Positions 26,452 through 41,838 of a stretch of DNA of 64,000 bases are shown here, one piece after another. The stretch comes from Glandiceps talaboti (lineage: Eukaryota > Hemichordata > Enteropneusta > Spengelidae), in NCBI RefSeq assembly GCF_964340395.1, contig NC_135560.1:10544098-10608097 (forward strand), given 5' to 3'. Below the pieces are notes generated by a model that made no database searches, had not been told where the DNA came from, and saw only the letters and a list, made by a program, of their open reading frames with translations. The translations under genes were made by a program, and so were the position numbers. Position 1 is the stretch's first letter. Every line of letters begins with the position of its first letter.

Positions 26452-29400
26452 ATATATTTTTCTTGAGATTTTATCATAGAGGAAGCAAAATAACGCATAA
26501 AACATTCCACAAATATTACTTAAGATAGCGAGTAGGAAAAATCCATCATATGGAAATACATACTTAAAACATTCATTGATATTTTATTTAAGAATAATAA
26601 TTTTCAAAAAAGGTAAATATTTTTTTTACCAATAACCCAAATCTTCATACCCAACTTACCCCACCAACATGTCAATCTAGTGGCGTTATTCTGTCACTGA
26701 AACATGATGTAATAAAGCTGAAATCCGGATGAGAAATGTAAAATCAGCAACAAAACATGAAATGATCACAATTATACATTTAGTGTATTATGAGAATGAA
26801 TGCTGATGTGGTTCATAGTATTTAATGAAAATTTCTACTAATTTGGGATCGCTTCCAAGAAATTTTTTGACTGAATAGAAATTTTCATTTGATTGTAGCA
26901 TATTGTTTGTACAGCATACATATATTATATATCTTCAGTGATATTTAAATTTTATTCTTTTCTGACATTTTTAGCATTTAATGTTACAATTTTCTTACTT
27001 TTAAATGATTATATATTATCTGCATGAATCAGTGCCATATGTAAATATTATGTAAAATACGATCTCCAGCAATCACTTTTACTGTACAAACAATAAAATT
27101 CTATTACATGTAGTTTCTTGATACTGTATTTAGTTTACTTGGGTCAATATATAATACATTATGTCACATAGCACATCTTTTATGACTTTGTCAGTAGAAT
27201 AAAATTTGTCAAATTCATGATACATTTTTTTTTAGAAATTTTCAACATTCTACTTCAAGACCTTCGCAACTTTTAGTAAATCTTGCCAGAACCAAAATAA
27301 TGATCACATCAATTTTGATATTAAAGTTTTAGTGCCAAAAACCACAACCATCATGATGTAAATGTATCAGTAATTAGATGTGGTGTAAACAAAGCAGATA
27401 TATAAGGTTGCCATGGCAACATGGCATGATTGTCATGTCATATTTTTGCATATAGAAGCCAATGGTGTAATTCAAATAAGGTATGTAGAAAGTTTTGAGT
27501 CGGTGTGAATATTGATGTCACCAAATTTATCCCTGGTTGATGTTTCCTGGAATGACTGTGAATCTTTCGGCATTTTTCCACCAAATGAACCTAAACAATG
27601 GACTCCATTGCGTATTATCAACATAACACGACTACAGACTAATTTACACCTGTTAATATTTAATGACTAATTGAACGGTCTAAAGAATAATTGGGTTATT
27701 ACCGGTACACTGTCACATGATAGACCATATACTTGGTAATATTGTGCATTAGGTGTTCAACTTTGGTAGGATAAAAGAATATTTTGTTTTGACTTCACTT
27801 TCGGGCTGGGTCCATTTATTTGACACTATTTCCACTTTTGAAGGTAGTTTCTGTACAGAAAAATTACATTTTTTTTTTAACCTTGCATGTATATATTTCA
27901 AGAATATCTTTTATTACATTGTAAAATGTGCACTTTATAATTGATGGTGATAGCTTTTTAAATATAAATACTAGAAAGATTTTTAGGATTATATCGAATT
28001 TATGTATTTTTTTCTAGTGTCTGTATTCACTATATAAGTACAATGCATCTAATAAATCGATATTTTGAAAACAAATTCTGATAATATATGGGTGGACACC
28101 TTGAAAGGTTCTTCAAGAGTAGTTTGTTTACAGTGCTTACGGCATATTCCGTTCAGTCTCTCATACCATAGGCTTGTAACTAGAATTGCAAAAAACTGTT
28201 AATACGGTTTGAAAATCTATTGCCCAATCAGGTTGTCGTCACCATGGAGTATGCAGATGATGCACATGCAAATGAAGTGTATGCAGATGAAGACACATCT
28301 CGACTGCATGGCAATACTATCTTGATTACAGGGTGATTATATCCACATAACAGAGGCACTGCTATCATCGACTTGTGAGATCTACCACATTGAACAACAA
28401 TAGTTTTAATTTTGTGTCCCTCTTAGTAAACTGAGATCACTGATTACCAGTGTTGTAAATAGAAGATACCAGATCAGATCTAGTATGTTGTATATATGTA
28501 TAGCTAAAACTAGTATATTAAAAGTTGGCCCATGTCACTTTAAAAGTGAGGTTGTCAGTCTACAGTACATTATGAATAAACAAATGGCTAAATAGATACC
28601 CGTTATGTTTGACCTGGATTCTGTCTCATGCAATGTAATGTTTTCAGCATTTGCTTTGTTCCTCAAGAGACTCAACGGAAACTGTCGTAATTTGACTATT
28701 GTCAGTGACATGCATAATTTCTATCCACCAAATACTATCATGACAAATTGTTTATGATTTACCGTTAGACACATGAGCATCGTAATTCATCACCAATGTA
28801 GATATCTCAGGAAGATTGATTTTTTTTTCAACACTTTAGAAATTAATAGGAAACAATTATACACCGACAGCACACCACAGTCGGGTTTAAATTTTAACAT
28901 TTTACACTCATTCATTATATATTCACTCTACAGCTCTGTGAAGGAATCATGACATTCACAGAATTTCATTTATTTTTGCAGATTTCACAGTCTTTACACA
29001 AAATTAGACCCTGGCCCAAAATTGAAAGCATTTGAAATATTACAGAAAATTATAATGATTATATTATATTATGATGTAGTGTAAATTTGTTTTAGTTTCG
29101 TTATCAGGTACATGTAGAGGAACATCGGTCAATTTTAAATTGTCCAGACTAGTATTTTCACTGTAGAGGGAGATTTGTGGGATCAGTTTATGTTTTATTA
29201 TGTATAATACAAAGTTGTCAATTTTATGTGTAGAATTTATGATTATTAAAGGTATACGTGTATTTTGAAATGTAAATAATGCTACGCTTTAAAAATAAAT
29301 TATAGTAGACAATTTCACATTATAAAATCTATGTGTGTTTGTGTATGTACCAAGAGCCGTGCTATCTATAGTATCAAATCATCTCTTCATCCAGTCTAGC

Positions 29401-29754
29401 ACAGTGAGAAATTTTGACCCGGAAGTTGTACATGCAAACCAGTAAACCCCCAACTATTAGAATTATGTAAACAATGTGTAAGTAACATCCTGATCTGCGA
29501 CACTCTCTTGTGATCCTTACATGTAAAATGGCCGGAATTTCAGTAACCAGAATATGGCGTATTACTATAACATCAGAGTATACAATTGTTATTGGTTGTC
29601 ATGTTTACTTTCCCCACTAAACACTGACCTAAAACAAATATATTTGAGCTCAAGCAGTGACATTTCTGTGTGTGTAAAATATTTAACAATTTCAAGCTTG
29701 GCTTGGGTTTTTACAACTTATTTTGAAGTCCTTACTTTCAGAAAACCCTATATC

Positions 29755-30345
29755 TATCTATCGATCAATCAATCAATCAAATTTCTATGTCAATCTCCAG
29801 AACAATGTTCTGTGCATTAGCACTGAATGGTTATAGCATATGGTCACTGTATGCTTTGGTGAACAAATAAGCATTCAGTTTTGTTTTGAAACAATCCAGG
29901 CTGGAGGCTTGGCGAATGTCAAGTGGCAAAAAAGAGTTCCGTAGTTTGTGGGCGACATATGAGAATGAACGACCTCTATAGGTGACTTGTCTGTAATTTG
30001 TTGTTGTAAGCAGATTCTTGTTTGTAGAACGTAGAGTGTGACTCGGTGTGTATGGCTGGAGAAGATCACAAATGTACTCTGGAGTTACGCCATGGAGAGC
30101 TTTATATGTTAACAGTAAAATGTTGTATTATATCAATCCTGAAACAAACTGGTAACCAATGCAGACTGATAAGAACTGGAGAAATGGGTTTAAATGGGTT
30201 TGAGTGATGATCCCTGCCAATGTACAGCTGTATTTTGAGTATATTGTAATAGGTTTATAGGTGATATCAGGAAGTCCGCATAATAAATGTGTTACTGTAG
30301 TCTGCAGTCAAGCTTGGCTGATAGGATTGCATGGAGTAAAGTACA
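29755..30345 (-). mobile_element. LINE 3' remnant (reverse transcriptase C-terminal end)
   Basis: Read on the minus strand with frame breaks, the block gives LISLHWLPVCFRI, then LLTYKALHGVTPEYICDLLQ, PYTPSHTLRS, GRSFSYVAHKLRN, LPLDIRQASSLDCFKTKLN and AYLF. These are the familiar C-terminal motifs of CR1/Jockey-type non-LTR retrotransposon polymerases. Downstream on the same strand lies a short (TTGA)/(ATAGA) tail at about 29757-29781, as expected for the 3' end of such elements. 5'-truncated and decayed. Confidence 0.75.
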
Positions 30346-30500
30346 ACAAACGTTATCAGTCAAGGACTGGCCATATTATTATGATCTTGTGATTCATAGT
30401 ATTTTTAAAGTATAGAATGACTCCTAAGGCCTAAGGGTACTGCCAGAAGTTTAACTATGATAGAATGTTACAATGTATCATTTGTGATGAAAAACATGTT

Positions 30501-30506
30501 TTTATT
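30501..30506 (-). terminator. Candidate poly(A) signal of PPCDC
   Basis: TTTATT on the plus strand (AATAAA on the minus strand), about 310 bp past the PPCDC stop codon. Confidence 0.4.
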
Positions 30507-30814
30507 AAACAGAATTTCACCACAAAACATTATACAAATGACCATTTTGTAAATAATCGTACAAAAAATGTTTGTGCCACTCATACTTTACATTGTGTAC
30601 TTGAGTTTGCATTGGAGTAAATATAATGAATGTCTTTGGCATATCACACCATGCCTGATACAGAGAGATAGATATTTTCCTCTATCTATCACCACCACAT
30701 GTTTCAACCAAAATGGTTGAATTTTACAGTCATCCAGATTTCCTGTGAATAGTACATCACTGATAAAATAACGCTCCCTCTCATTTAAAATCCACATCAG
30801 TGACAGAAAGGTAT

Positions 30815-33764
<2,950 letters not shown>

Positions 33765-33875
33765 CTTGGGGAATACCCAACAAGCAGCGCCTCCATGCGG
33801 TCGTGTGAAGGGAGGATATCGGGTATCCCATGGGACAATGATATACTAGTATCACATCATCCCCTAGCTTGGCAT

Positions 33876-33962
33876 CATAGGGGCGAGTAATGTTTCATAG
33901 ATTGTTGTTTTCCAGGTCTACAGACTAAATATAACAACCTTTTGACTATATATTCCTACCTG
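33876..33962 (+). repeat. Dispersed repeat family D (copy 2)
   Basis: CATAGGGGCGAGTAATGTTTC, ATAGATTGTTGTTTTCCAGG and CTAAATATAACA match the copy at 4116-4205. It starts about 110 bp upstream of the PPCDC start codon. Confidence 0.6.
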
Positions 33963-34819
33963 TAAGGAGAAAAGAGAGGCAATCTAAGCAATAATACATG
34001 CCCCTGTGCTTGGCATTTGACGCTCGTGTTTTATCAGAAATCTGCAGATTATTTTAACATACTGGTTATTTTAAGACGCTGCACTACTATGCAATTCACA
34101 GGGAGAGTGGAAGTTGTATCCCAATTTGGATAAATGGCATAAATGCTCTGGTGGCATTGAGGCATTATATGTGGAAACAGGCTCATCCATGGGGAAACAT
34201 ATGTATACTCGTACGTGCTTTCTGCTCTCGAAGACCTTACAAAAAAGTCAGGGGTCACATATATGTTGTCCAGGGCAATTTTTAGACGAGTTTGAAGAAT
34301 AAGCTCATATGCTTACACGCGTTTGTAGAGTAATTTTTTGTATATGAAGTAATTATAAGCTAACATTATCCGATAAGTATAAATTCGGAAAGTACATTGA
34401 GTGTTTTTACCCTAGTCGTGATAAATGTTTTAAGTCTAATGTAAGCTTAATCTTTGAAATGTTTTGAGTTTGCTCTAATCACTTTTATTTTCCTGAATTT
34501 TTTTTTTATTTCCCCCTGTTACTAGTCCTTGCCTCTGACAGGGTTTACACGTTCACCTAACTTTTCGCAGTCACTCAGTAGTGAGTAATCACTAGCCTCA
34601 TTTGACACAATAGAACACAGTTAGTTGTAATAGTGTGACAGAAGTGTGCACTGAATGTGAATAACTTCCGCTTCATTGAACAGCTGTTACAGGTACTCTC
34701 TAATGCAAGTCACCATACAGTATCGAAATCAAATGTTAGAGCGAGAGTTGTTGGTCAAGTTTGGAGAGAGAGAAAAGCAAATTCCAAACTATTGACAATC
34801 CCCAATCATTCCAGCCAGC

Positions 34820-35220
<401 letters not shown>

Positions 35221-35252
35221 GGGGGGAGGGGTGGTTCATGAATAGTCTGTTA

Positions 35253-35315
35253 CCTAAAATGTGACCCTTCCCAATTCCATTTTCTACAATGTGGCAGTCC
35301 CTCGATTTCATTTAT
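35253..35315 (+). repeat. Dispersed repeat, 'ATGTGACCCTCCC' family (short copy)
   Basis: AAAATGTGACCCTTCCCAATTCC and ATTTTCTACAATGTGGCA match the family seen at 1705 and 36260. Confidence 0.5.
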
Positions 35316-35369
35316 CTGAAACTTAACCCTCCCCTGTGATTAAATATTCAACATGGGTTGAAATGCAGT

Positions 35370-35865
35370 CAATATTCAGATTCAGATACTTTATTGCCAT
35401 ATGTATAAAAACATTTGAATGTAACTGTTCACGAGAGCTTGGTATGGTAAAGTTACAAATAAAAAGACAGGGTAAAAGGGACAACTGGACGGTTAAAAAC
35501 AACAATGATAGACGAGAGAAAATTAGGACTCATTTAAAAATCAGAAGGGTAAAGGCTTTTTCCTAAAACGTTCAGAGGATATCTTTATACTACGATAGAG
35601 TGTAGCTGAAGGTTGAAAAGACCATGAGCGGGACGACTTGAATGTCGTGTAATGGATGTTGTCTTGCTGACAGTCCTCGAGCGATATATGGAGTCAAGTG
35701 TTGGCAGATCGGTGCCAATGATTTTTTTCCGTAGTGCAGACGAATTATTCGAGTGAAGTTAACCCCTCCAGCGTAATGAAAAGGCACGCAAGTCCAATAC
35801 TCAATGGTAAGGTTCAATCCCACAACTGCCACCATATCGATAATTTCAAAGGCATTGGTTGTTTT
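35370..35865 (-). mobile_element. LINE 3' remnant (minus strand)
   Basis: The minus strand reads KKIIGTDLPTLDSIYRSRTV, then RHSSRPAHGLFNLQPSA, TLYRSIKISSERFRK, a pattern matching the C-terminal end of non-LTR retrotransposon reverse transcriptases (DLPSLxxIY...HPAHxLFxLLPSGRRYRSIRTRTxRxxxSFFP style). Frame breaks are present. About 170 bp further along the minus strand is GCAATAAAGTATCTGAATCTGAATATT, the sort of 3' tail such elements carry. Confidence 0.6.
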
Positions 35866-36259
35866 CCTACTAGTACTGTTACCCCCACAGTGAATTTGTG
35901 TGAAGGTGCCACATTAATTATGATTCCCAAACTTGGATCTAATTGGCAAAGCTGAAGACAAGACTCCAAAGATTAGGGTGCTCTGATGACATTGCCCGGA
36001 CCGAGGTTAATATCCCTGATCCTTGATATGGCTCAATATCGTAAATACTACACTTTTCCCCTCCTCCCCTGTGAGACCCGCTCCCCTCCTCACAACTAAC
36101 AATAATCGATTAATTGCATGCATGGTTGCCAGCAGCGATATCACCGATATGTTCTGAATATGGAATCACGGTGGCAGTGATGGTATGTAGCAGCGGTGGG
36201 ATGTGGCAGCAGCGGTAATTGTGGGATGACGAAATCACAAAACAATGCAAAGTTAGATA

Positions 36260-36345
36260 ATAAAATTAGTCAAAATAAAATGTGACCCTCCCTTGATTTC
36301 ACCATTTTCTACAATGAGGCACTAGTACTCCACGAGATTAAAGCG
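36260..36345 (+). repeat. Dispersed repeat, 'ATGTGACCCTCCC' family
   Basis: AAAATGTGACCCTCCCTTGAT, ATTTTCTACAATGAGGCA and CGATTTGTAAAATCGGACCC match 1705-1795. Upstream GGTGGCAGTGATGGTATG text is also shared with the 1610-1630 region, so the element may be about 250 bp long. Confidence 0.5.
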
Positions 36346-37229
36346 ATTTGTAAAATCGGACCCACATTCGCCGATCTGACATGACGGTGATGATCAATTG
36401 GCCTCATTAAAACATATCTCTTATATAACAATGTCGCATAATATATTAATGACGTCATACCAGTTGTTGCAAGGTTCAGAACAGCTGATGCGATAGATTT
36501 AAGCAGAGTATTAACACATAGGATTAGTTTATTTGACATTTCCACCAGTCAAATGACGTCCGTGTGTGTTTGTTGTAACCTATGGCGTAATGATCTATTA
36601 GTAAGCTATTATTTTTTTTTGCAAGCAAAAAGGTAAAATATGGTCAAAATTTACTTCTATTTCTTTACATCTTTATGCCTTTGCCCACAGACAAGTAAGA
36701 ATCTGTTTCTTACTATCTTCGAAACGTTAGCCCAATAAATTGTCTAAAAACTGCATATATTTCTTTTACCCCGATATAGGTACATTGTAAAAACGTGACT
36801 GGATGATCAGACAGATTGGACTGGTAGCTTTACTATCACGTGGCCATGCACACATTTGATTTTTCAAACTTTGCACCTTCATATTCAAACTAATAATGCT
36901 ACTACTAATACTCTTCAGTTTATTTAGTATAACAAAATTATCAATCGACAGACCCCGATATAAACTCACTGCTGATTTCAATGGATACGTGCCATGGCGG
37001 GTCTGAATGGTTGTACTTGCAGTACGCCATTACCGAATTACTTGAATTTGGCCATGGATGTCTTCTGTGCGTAAATTAACGGTTTACACCTAAAAACTTC
37101 AGTATCGTCTTGCCCAATAAACAAATTGCAGACACTGTTACATTTCAACGTCTTGCGCGACAAAAATCTTACTATTCAACAATTTTAGAATGAGATACCA
37201 TTTATTTAGCAGATTGCCAGCACATAAAT

Positions 37230-37660
37230 AAAATGTTGCAATGTTTGCAAGATATTTGTCGTGCCAGACGATAAAATGTTGCAATGTTTGCAAGATATTT
37301 GTCGAGACAGACGATAAAATGTAGTAATGTTTGCAAGATATTTGTCGAGACAGACGATAAAATGTTGCAATGTTTGCAAGATATTTGTCGAGACAGACGA
37401 TAAAATGTAGTAATGTTTGCAAGATATTTGTCGTGCCAGACGATAAAATGTAGCAATATATGTTTTCGAGATATTTGTCAAACCAGACGATAAAACGTAG
37501 CACTGTTTGCAAGATATTGGTCGAGACAGACGATAAAATGTAGCAATGTTTGCAAGATATTTGTCGTGCCAGACGATAAAATGTTGCAATGTTTGCAAGA
37601 TATTTGTCGTGCCAGATGATAAAATGTAACAATGTTTGCAAGATATTTGTCATGACAGAC
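37230..37660 (-). repeat. 43-bp minisatellite, about 10 units
   Basis: Unit approximately GTTGCAATGTTTGCAAGATA + TTTGTCGTGCCAGACGATAAAAT. Variants alternate GTGCC/GAGAC and GTTGC/GTAGT/GTAGC. Because 43 is not a multiple of three and the unit has no stop on the minus strand, all three minus frames stay open, giving apparent ORFs up to 183 codons that are a repeat by-product. Confidence 0.92.
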
Positions 37661-38633
37661 AAGACTGTTTCAGGCGACATGCTTTTCACTGCAGCTTAGT
37701 TTCTTGATACCGATGAAGAACGGTTATCATTTAATGTGGATAATTACACTCTTAGAGCTCACATTTGCTTTCGTTCACAAAAAAAGCGATTTTACTACAA
37801 CAAAATTTAATAACAAAATAATAGATTAAATTTTGATTTCGTTGTGATATAAGCTTACACAGAAATCAATCGGGTCAAGTGAAAATCGTAGAAATTGGAA
37901 CGAGTGCCATGATACATCCAAACTCGTTTTAAAAATAAACTAATCGCCGTTAAGACTTCCCTTTTCTTACTAATTAAAATATCCTTTCTCTCCTTCTACG
38001 ACAAACCTGGGACACTTAAACGATATGATAGTTTTTGAAAACGACGTAATATTTTAGACATTTTGTAGAAACTTCAAGCTACCAATCAACAGCTAAGCTG
38101 TTCTCTTCGTTTACCCATAAACCCCCTCCCCCCAAAACCGGGAGGGGCAGCAAAAAAGGAAAAAAAAATAAGATAAAATGAAATAGATAAATGTGTATAT
38201 TCTTTATAATCATTATGCATGACTATTTGATGTGATTTTGAATTGTTGACGCATATCTTAATCCCAGGTAATCTGTGCACAGATTGCGTTATTATATTTG
38301 GGTATGCCAACTCATCTTTTGTTTCACCAAACAAGATGTTCCCCATCATTAACATTCTTGCACGTGACCATCAATGAGATTCTCTAGGTTCCTCATTATT
38401 TACCGTTTGCGATTTCGCAATCGTGACCTCAATCAGACTAATATTGGTTAAACTTTGTAGAAATTATCCTAAAAGTAATAAAAATGTCGTACAGGAAATA
38501 ATGTTGATTAATCGACCCATCTAGTGGCTAAAATGTTCTTTTTTATCGCTTAAATTAGATTTTTTCCACAGTATGTCTAATTTGCATAATTTAGTTTAAC
38601 TTTTGATAGGTAGTTAACTCAAATGACGTAATA

Positions 38634-38655
38634 TCACATGACTTGTCAAACCAAT
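38634..38655 (+). promoter_or_regulatory. CRE-like site and CCAAT box upstream of VWD gene 1
   Basis: TGACGTAA (38634-38641) and CCAAT (38651-38655) lie about 140-160 bp before the chosen ATG. No TATA box is evident. Promoter role is inferred from position only. VWD gene 2 has a full TGACGTCA upstream at 49972-49979. Confidence 0.35.
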
Positions 38656-38792
38656 CAAATTCAGGCAAAATTAGTGCATAATTGTCAGTGAAAAAGTTGT
38701 CAAATGAGAGTGTAGTCACTTTGTCAAGGTGTTGGGCTTTGGAGGAGAGGAAGAAATCATTTCATTCTTTGGACCGGAGAGTTTTAGCAAAG

Positions 38793-41652
38793 ATGCGTTG
38801 CCTAGTCGTGGTTTTTGCGGTACTTTTTACATCAAGTTTTTCGGTAAGTAATTTTAAATTCTCAAATATTTGATTTTTAAAAACGTTTCTTTCATGACCG
38901 AAGTTGATGAATTCGCCAGCGTAAGCACACTATAATACCAACCTGAGTTTAATGGACAAGCCAAGTTATTAGCCAACATGGGGAGTTGTTGCATTTTTGT
39001 TCATGATAAACACAAATAGAAATGTATACAACGTGTGAATTAACCAACAAGAGTTCAAGGAATGGTAATTGTAATATGAAGTATTCCAGATCTAGAGAAT
39101 CAACCTTTCTCAACATTAATGATCATTCCTATTTCATTACCAGGAAGCTAAAAGGCGTCCCGATCTTCCACCTGAAGGTAAGACCAAAAGTTAATTGTAC
39201 TGAGATTTTGACGTTTGTCACGATAAAGTATAGGCCTGTACATGCAATTGTTATGGCGGGGGGGGGGGGGGGTTATTTTTTTTAAAAAGTGACACTTCTC
39301 AATTTCACACTGAGAACCTGGCAACCCTGGAAGCTGTGACTTTTCGATCCTCAAACACAAAACTACTGTCACGGTGATATACTAGTCCATGGTAAGTCCC
39401 AATATTATCCTCAGAGCGACTCGAGGCCACTTCAAAAATTACCGTATCAGTTTCATTTTGTATTCAGTATCACACGATTTGATAATTTTGATCTGACACG
39501 GCCATGAAACTGTTTTGACAACGAGACACGGTTTTCGGTAACGATCGACAAGGATTATTTAGCTTATTGGCTGTACACAGAGATCAAACACTTTGCAACA
39601 AGCTTTTCAAAAAGTAAAACGAAAAAAAGTTGTTTTTTTAATATATAGAACAACGATGATAAAAATGCCATAAAAGATATACGTACAATCTCAGACCACT
39701 ATATTTTAGTGGTCTGAGGTACAATGTGACTTTTAGTAACTAAGATGCCAGTCAGCTCTATCATGGAATCATGTCACCAGGTCCGAAATATGCCAATTTT
39801 ATGGCGCCATATGCATTTATAAGCATCTCGTTAATATTATTATCATTCATTTTCGAATTCAAAGGTGGTGTCAATTTTATCGGTTATTGGTATTTCCACC
39901 AAGAGATAGAGAGCTTTACTAATGAGATAATTGCTAACATCAGCAGGGGTCCCACTCTCATCTTCAACAAAATAATTCTCGGCGAAAACATATTCATGTA
40001 ATCAAATTTAAAACGCTTCATCACGTATCATATTTAACGATATTTCATTTTATTTTATGAAAGGATGGGTGACGTGTGTTGCCAAGGGCGATCCTCACTA
40101 CATAACTTTCGATGGATTGGAATACGAATTTTCCGGTCACTGTTCGTATGTCTTGGTACAGGACTGTACTGCTCACCGAGTGACTTCAAAATTTGAAGTG
40201 TCCGCCACTAACATGGTGATAGGAAGAACTTCTCGCGTTATCGAAGTTAAACTGAAAGTTAACCCTTACGAAATTGAACTTCTTGAAAATAAACAGATCA
40301 AGGTAGGTTTACCAAAACATGTATCTAAAAATTGGAGAATAACTGTGTTGAACCCACTGTCAAGTTGTTGCGTAACGATAAGGTTTCGATTTTTAACATT
40401 GATGACAGATGTGTATGGGATCAAAAAAGTGACGTCAGTGATGAACCATCTGCGCCAGCGGGGTATTAAAGCGGAAGTGACGTGTAGTCTGAAAACAAGG
40501 GTCTCTCGGTCACTACTGAGCCTCGTGATCACGAATGATTGTGCAGGGATATTTTGTCTAACAAATTTACCGTGTTTCCACAACTTGAAAATAAAACAAT
40601 GTGAAACAACATAGATCAAGTCTATGTTTGTGTTAAAAAGTTTCTCTGTTTCTGTGAGTAAGCCTACAAAAAGAAACATTAAATTTTTTTTTAAAAAAAA
40701 CCAATCATATACACAGTTTAGGATTTGAGCCGATCGACTGAGTTCTTCAAAAGGTTTCTCGATAGCCATCATTTTTCAGGTCACAGCTTGATATTGACCA
40801 ATATCAACGACGGCCCATTCCTTGTTTATTCCAGAAAGGAGAGTGACAAGGCTACCTTTGTAAAACAGGATAGTCATGATATTGTTTTTCACTAAAGCGT
40901 CCGTTGTCTTTTACACAATGGACAAATGACCTCAAGCATAACCCCCCCCCCCAGGGTCGATGGACATTAAACCATAGACCCTGACGTGAACCGTGATAGT
41001 TTCTTCTTAAGGGGCGAGATCGATAGTTCAATGTAGGATAAAAAAAACCTAAATTCTTGTATTTCAGGCCTCAGACTCCTACCCACCGACATTCTAACTA
41101 ACTTGGCCAAAACTGACAATTGCTTCAAACCATTTCAAATCAATATATATAGTTGTATTGTGGTAGTGCTGTGAATATAAAGCCAGTATGTAGTGAGTAA
41201 AGAATAGTTCTTTTGCTGACACTTAACTTACTTTATTTTAGTGCCATGCATTTACTAGAGCAAAAATTCTTCCTTTTTCTCAATTTGACATTTTTATAGA
41301 ATTATTTAGATTTTGTAGGATGAGAACTAAAATGACTCAATCCCTCCACCCCCAAAAATGAAAGAAGTTAGTTTTTTTTATCCTACATTGAACTATTGAT
41401 CTCGCCCCTAACAAGCCAAATAAAAATAAAAAGTGTTTGCGATAACCCAACCGACCCCAGTTTAAGCAACGATCCTATAACCCTACGGACCCTAGTATAA
41501 GCCCCGACCCTAAACATATTTTTACATGCAAAGAGGTAAAATGGTAACAATTTACTCCTATTTCCGTGTACACCTTCATGCCTTTTCATCTGTAGTCACT
41601 GTTTAGCACAACTGAACTGATATGGTTCAGTAGTGCTATAGGCAAGGCAAAG

Positions 41653-41732
<80 letters not shown>

Positions 41733-41767
41733 GGTCGGTCGGTCGGTCGGTGTGTGTGTGTGTGTGT

Positions 41768-41838
<71 letters not shown>

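Larger units (their letters stand above)
26029..30814. other. Fusion-gene 3' UTR and intergenic region
   Basis: No gene with splice support is visible. A candidate poly(A) signal AATAAA lies at 26446-26451; others follow near 27090. The sequence is strongly AT-rich. The only recognisable element is a LINE 3' remnant at 29755-30345. The last part before 30815 is the 3' UTR of the convergent PPCDC gene. Confidence 0.5.

Noticed and set aside
39771-40001. 76-codon plus-strand open frame in a VWD gene 1 intron
   Set aside because: No homology, and it lies between two well-supported exons that join in phase.
40303-40614. Coding continuation of the VWD exon past 40302
   Set aside because: The frame stays open, but VWD similarity ends at a good GTAGGT donor and resumes in phase at 42815.
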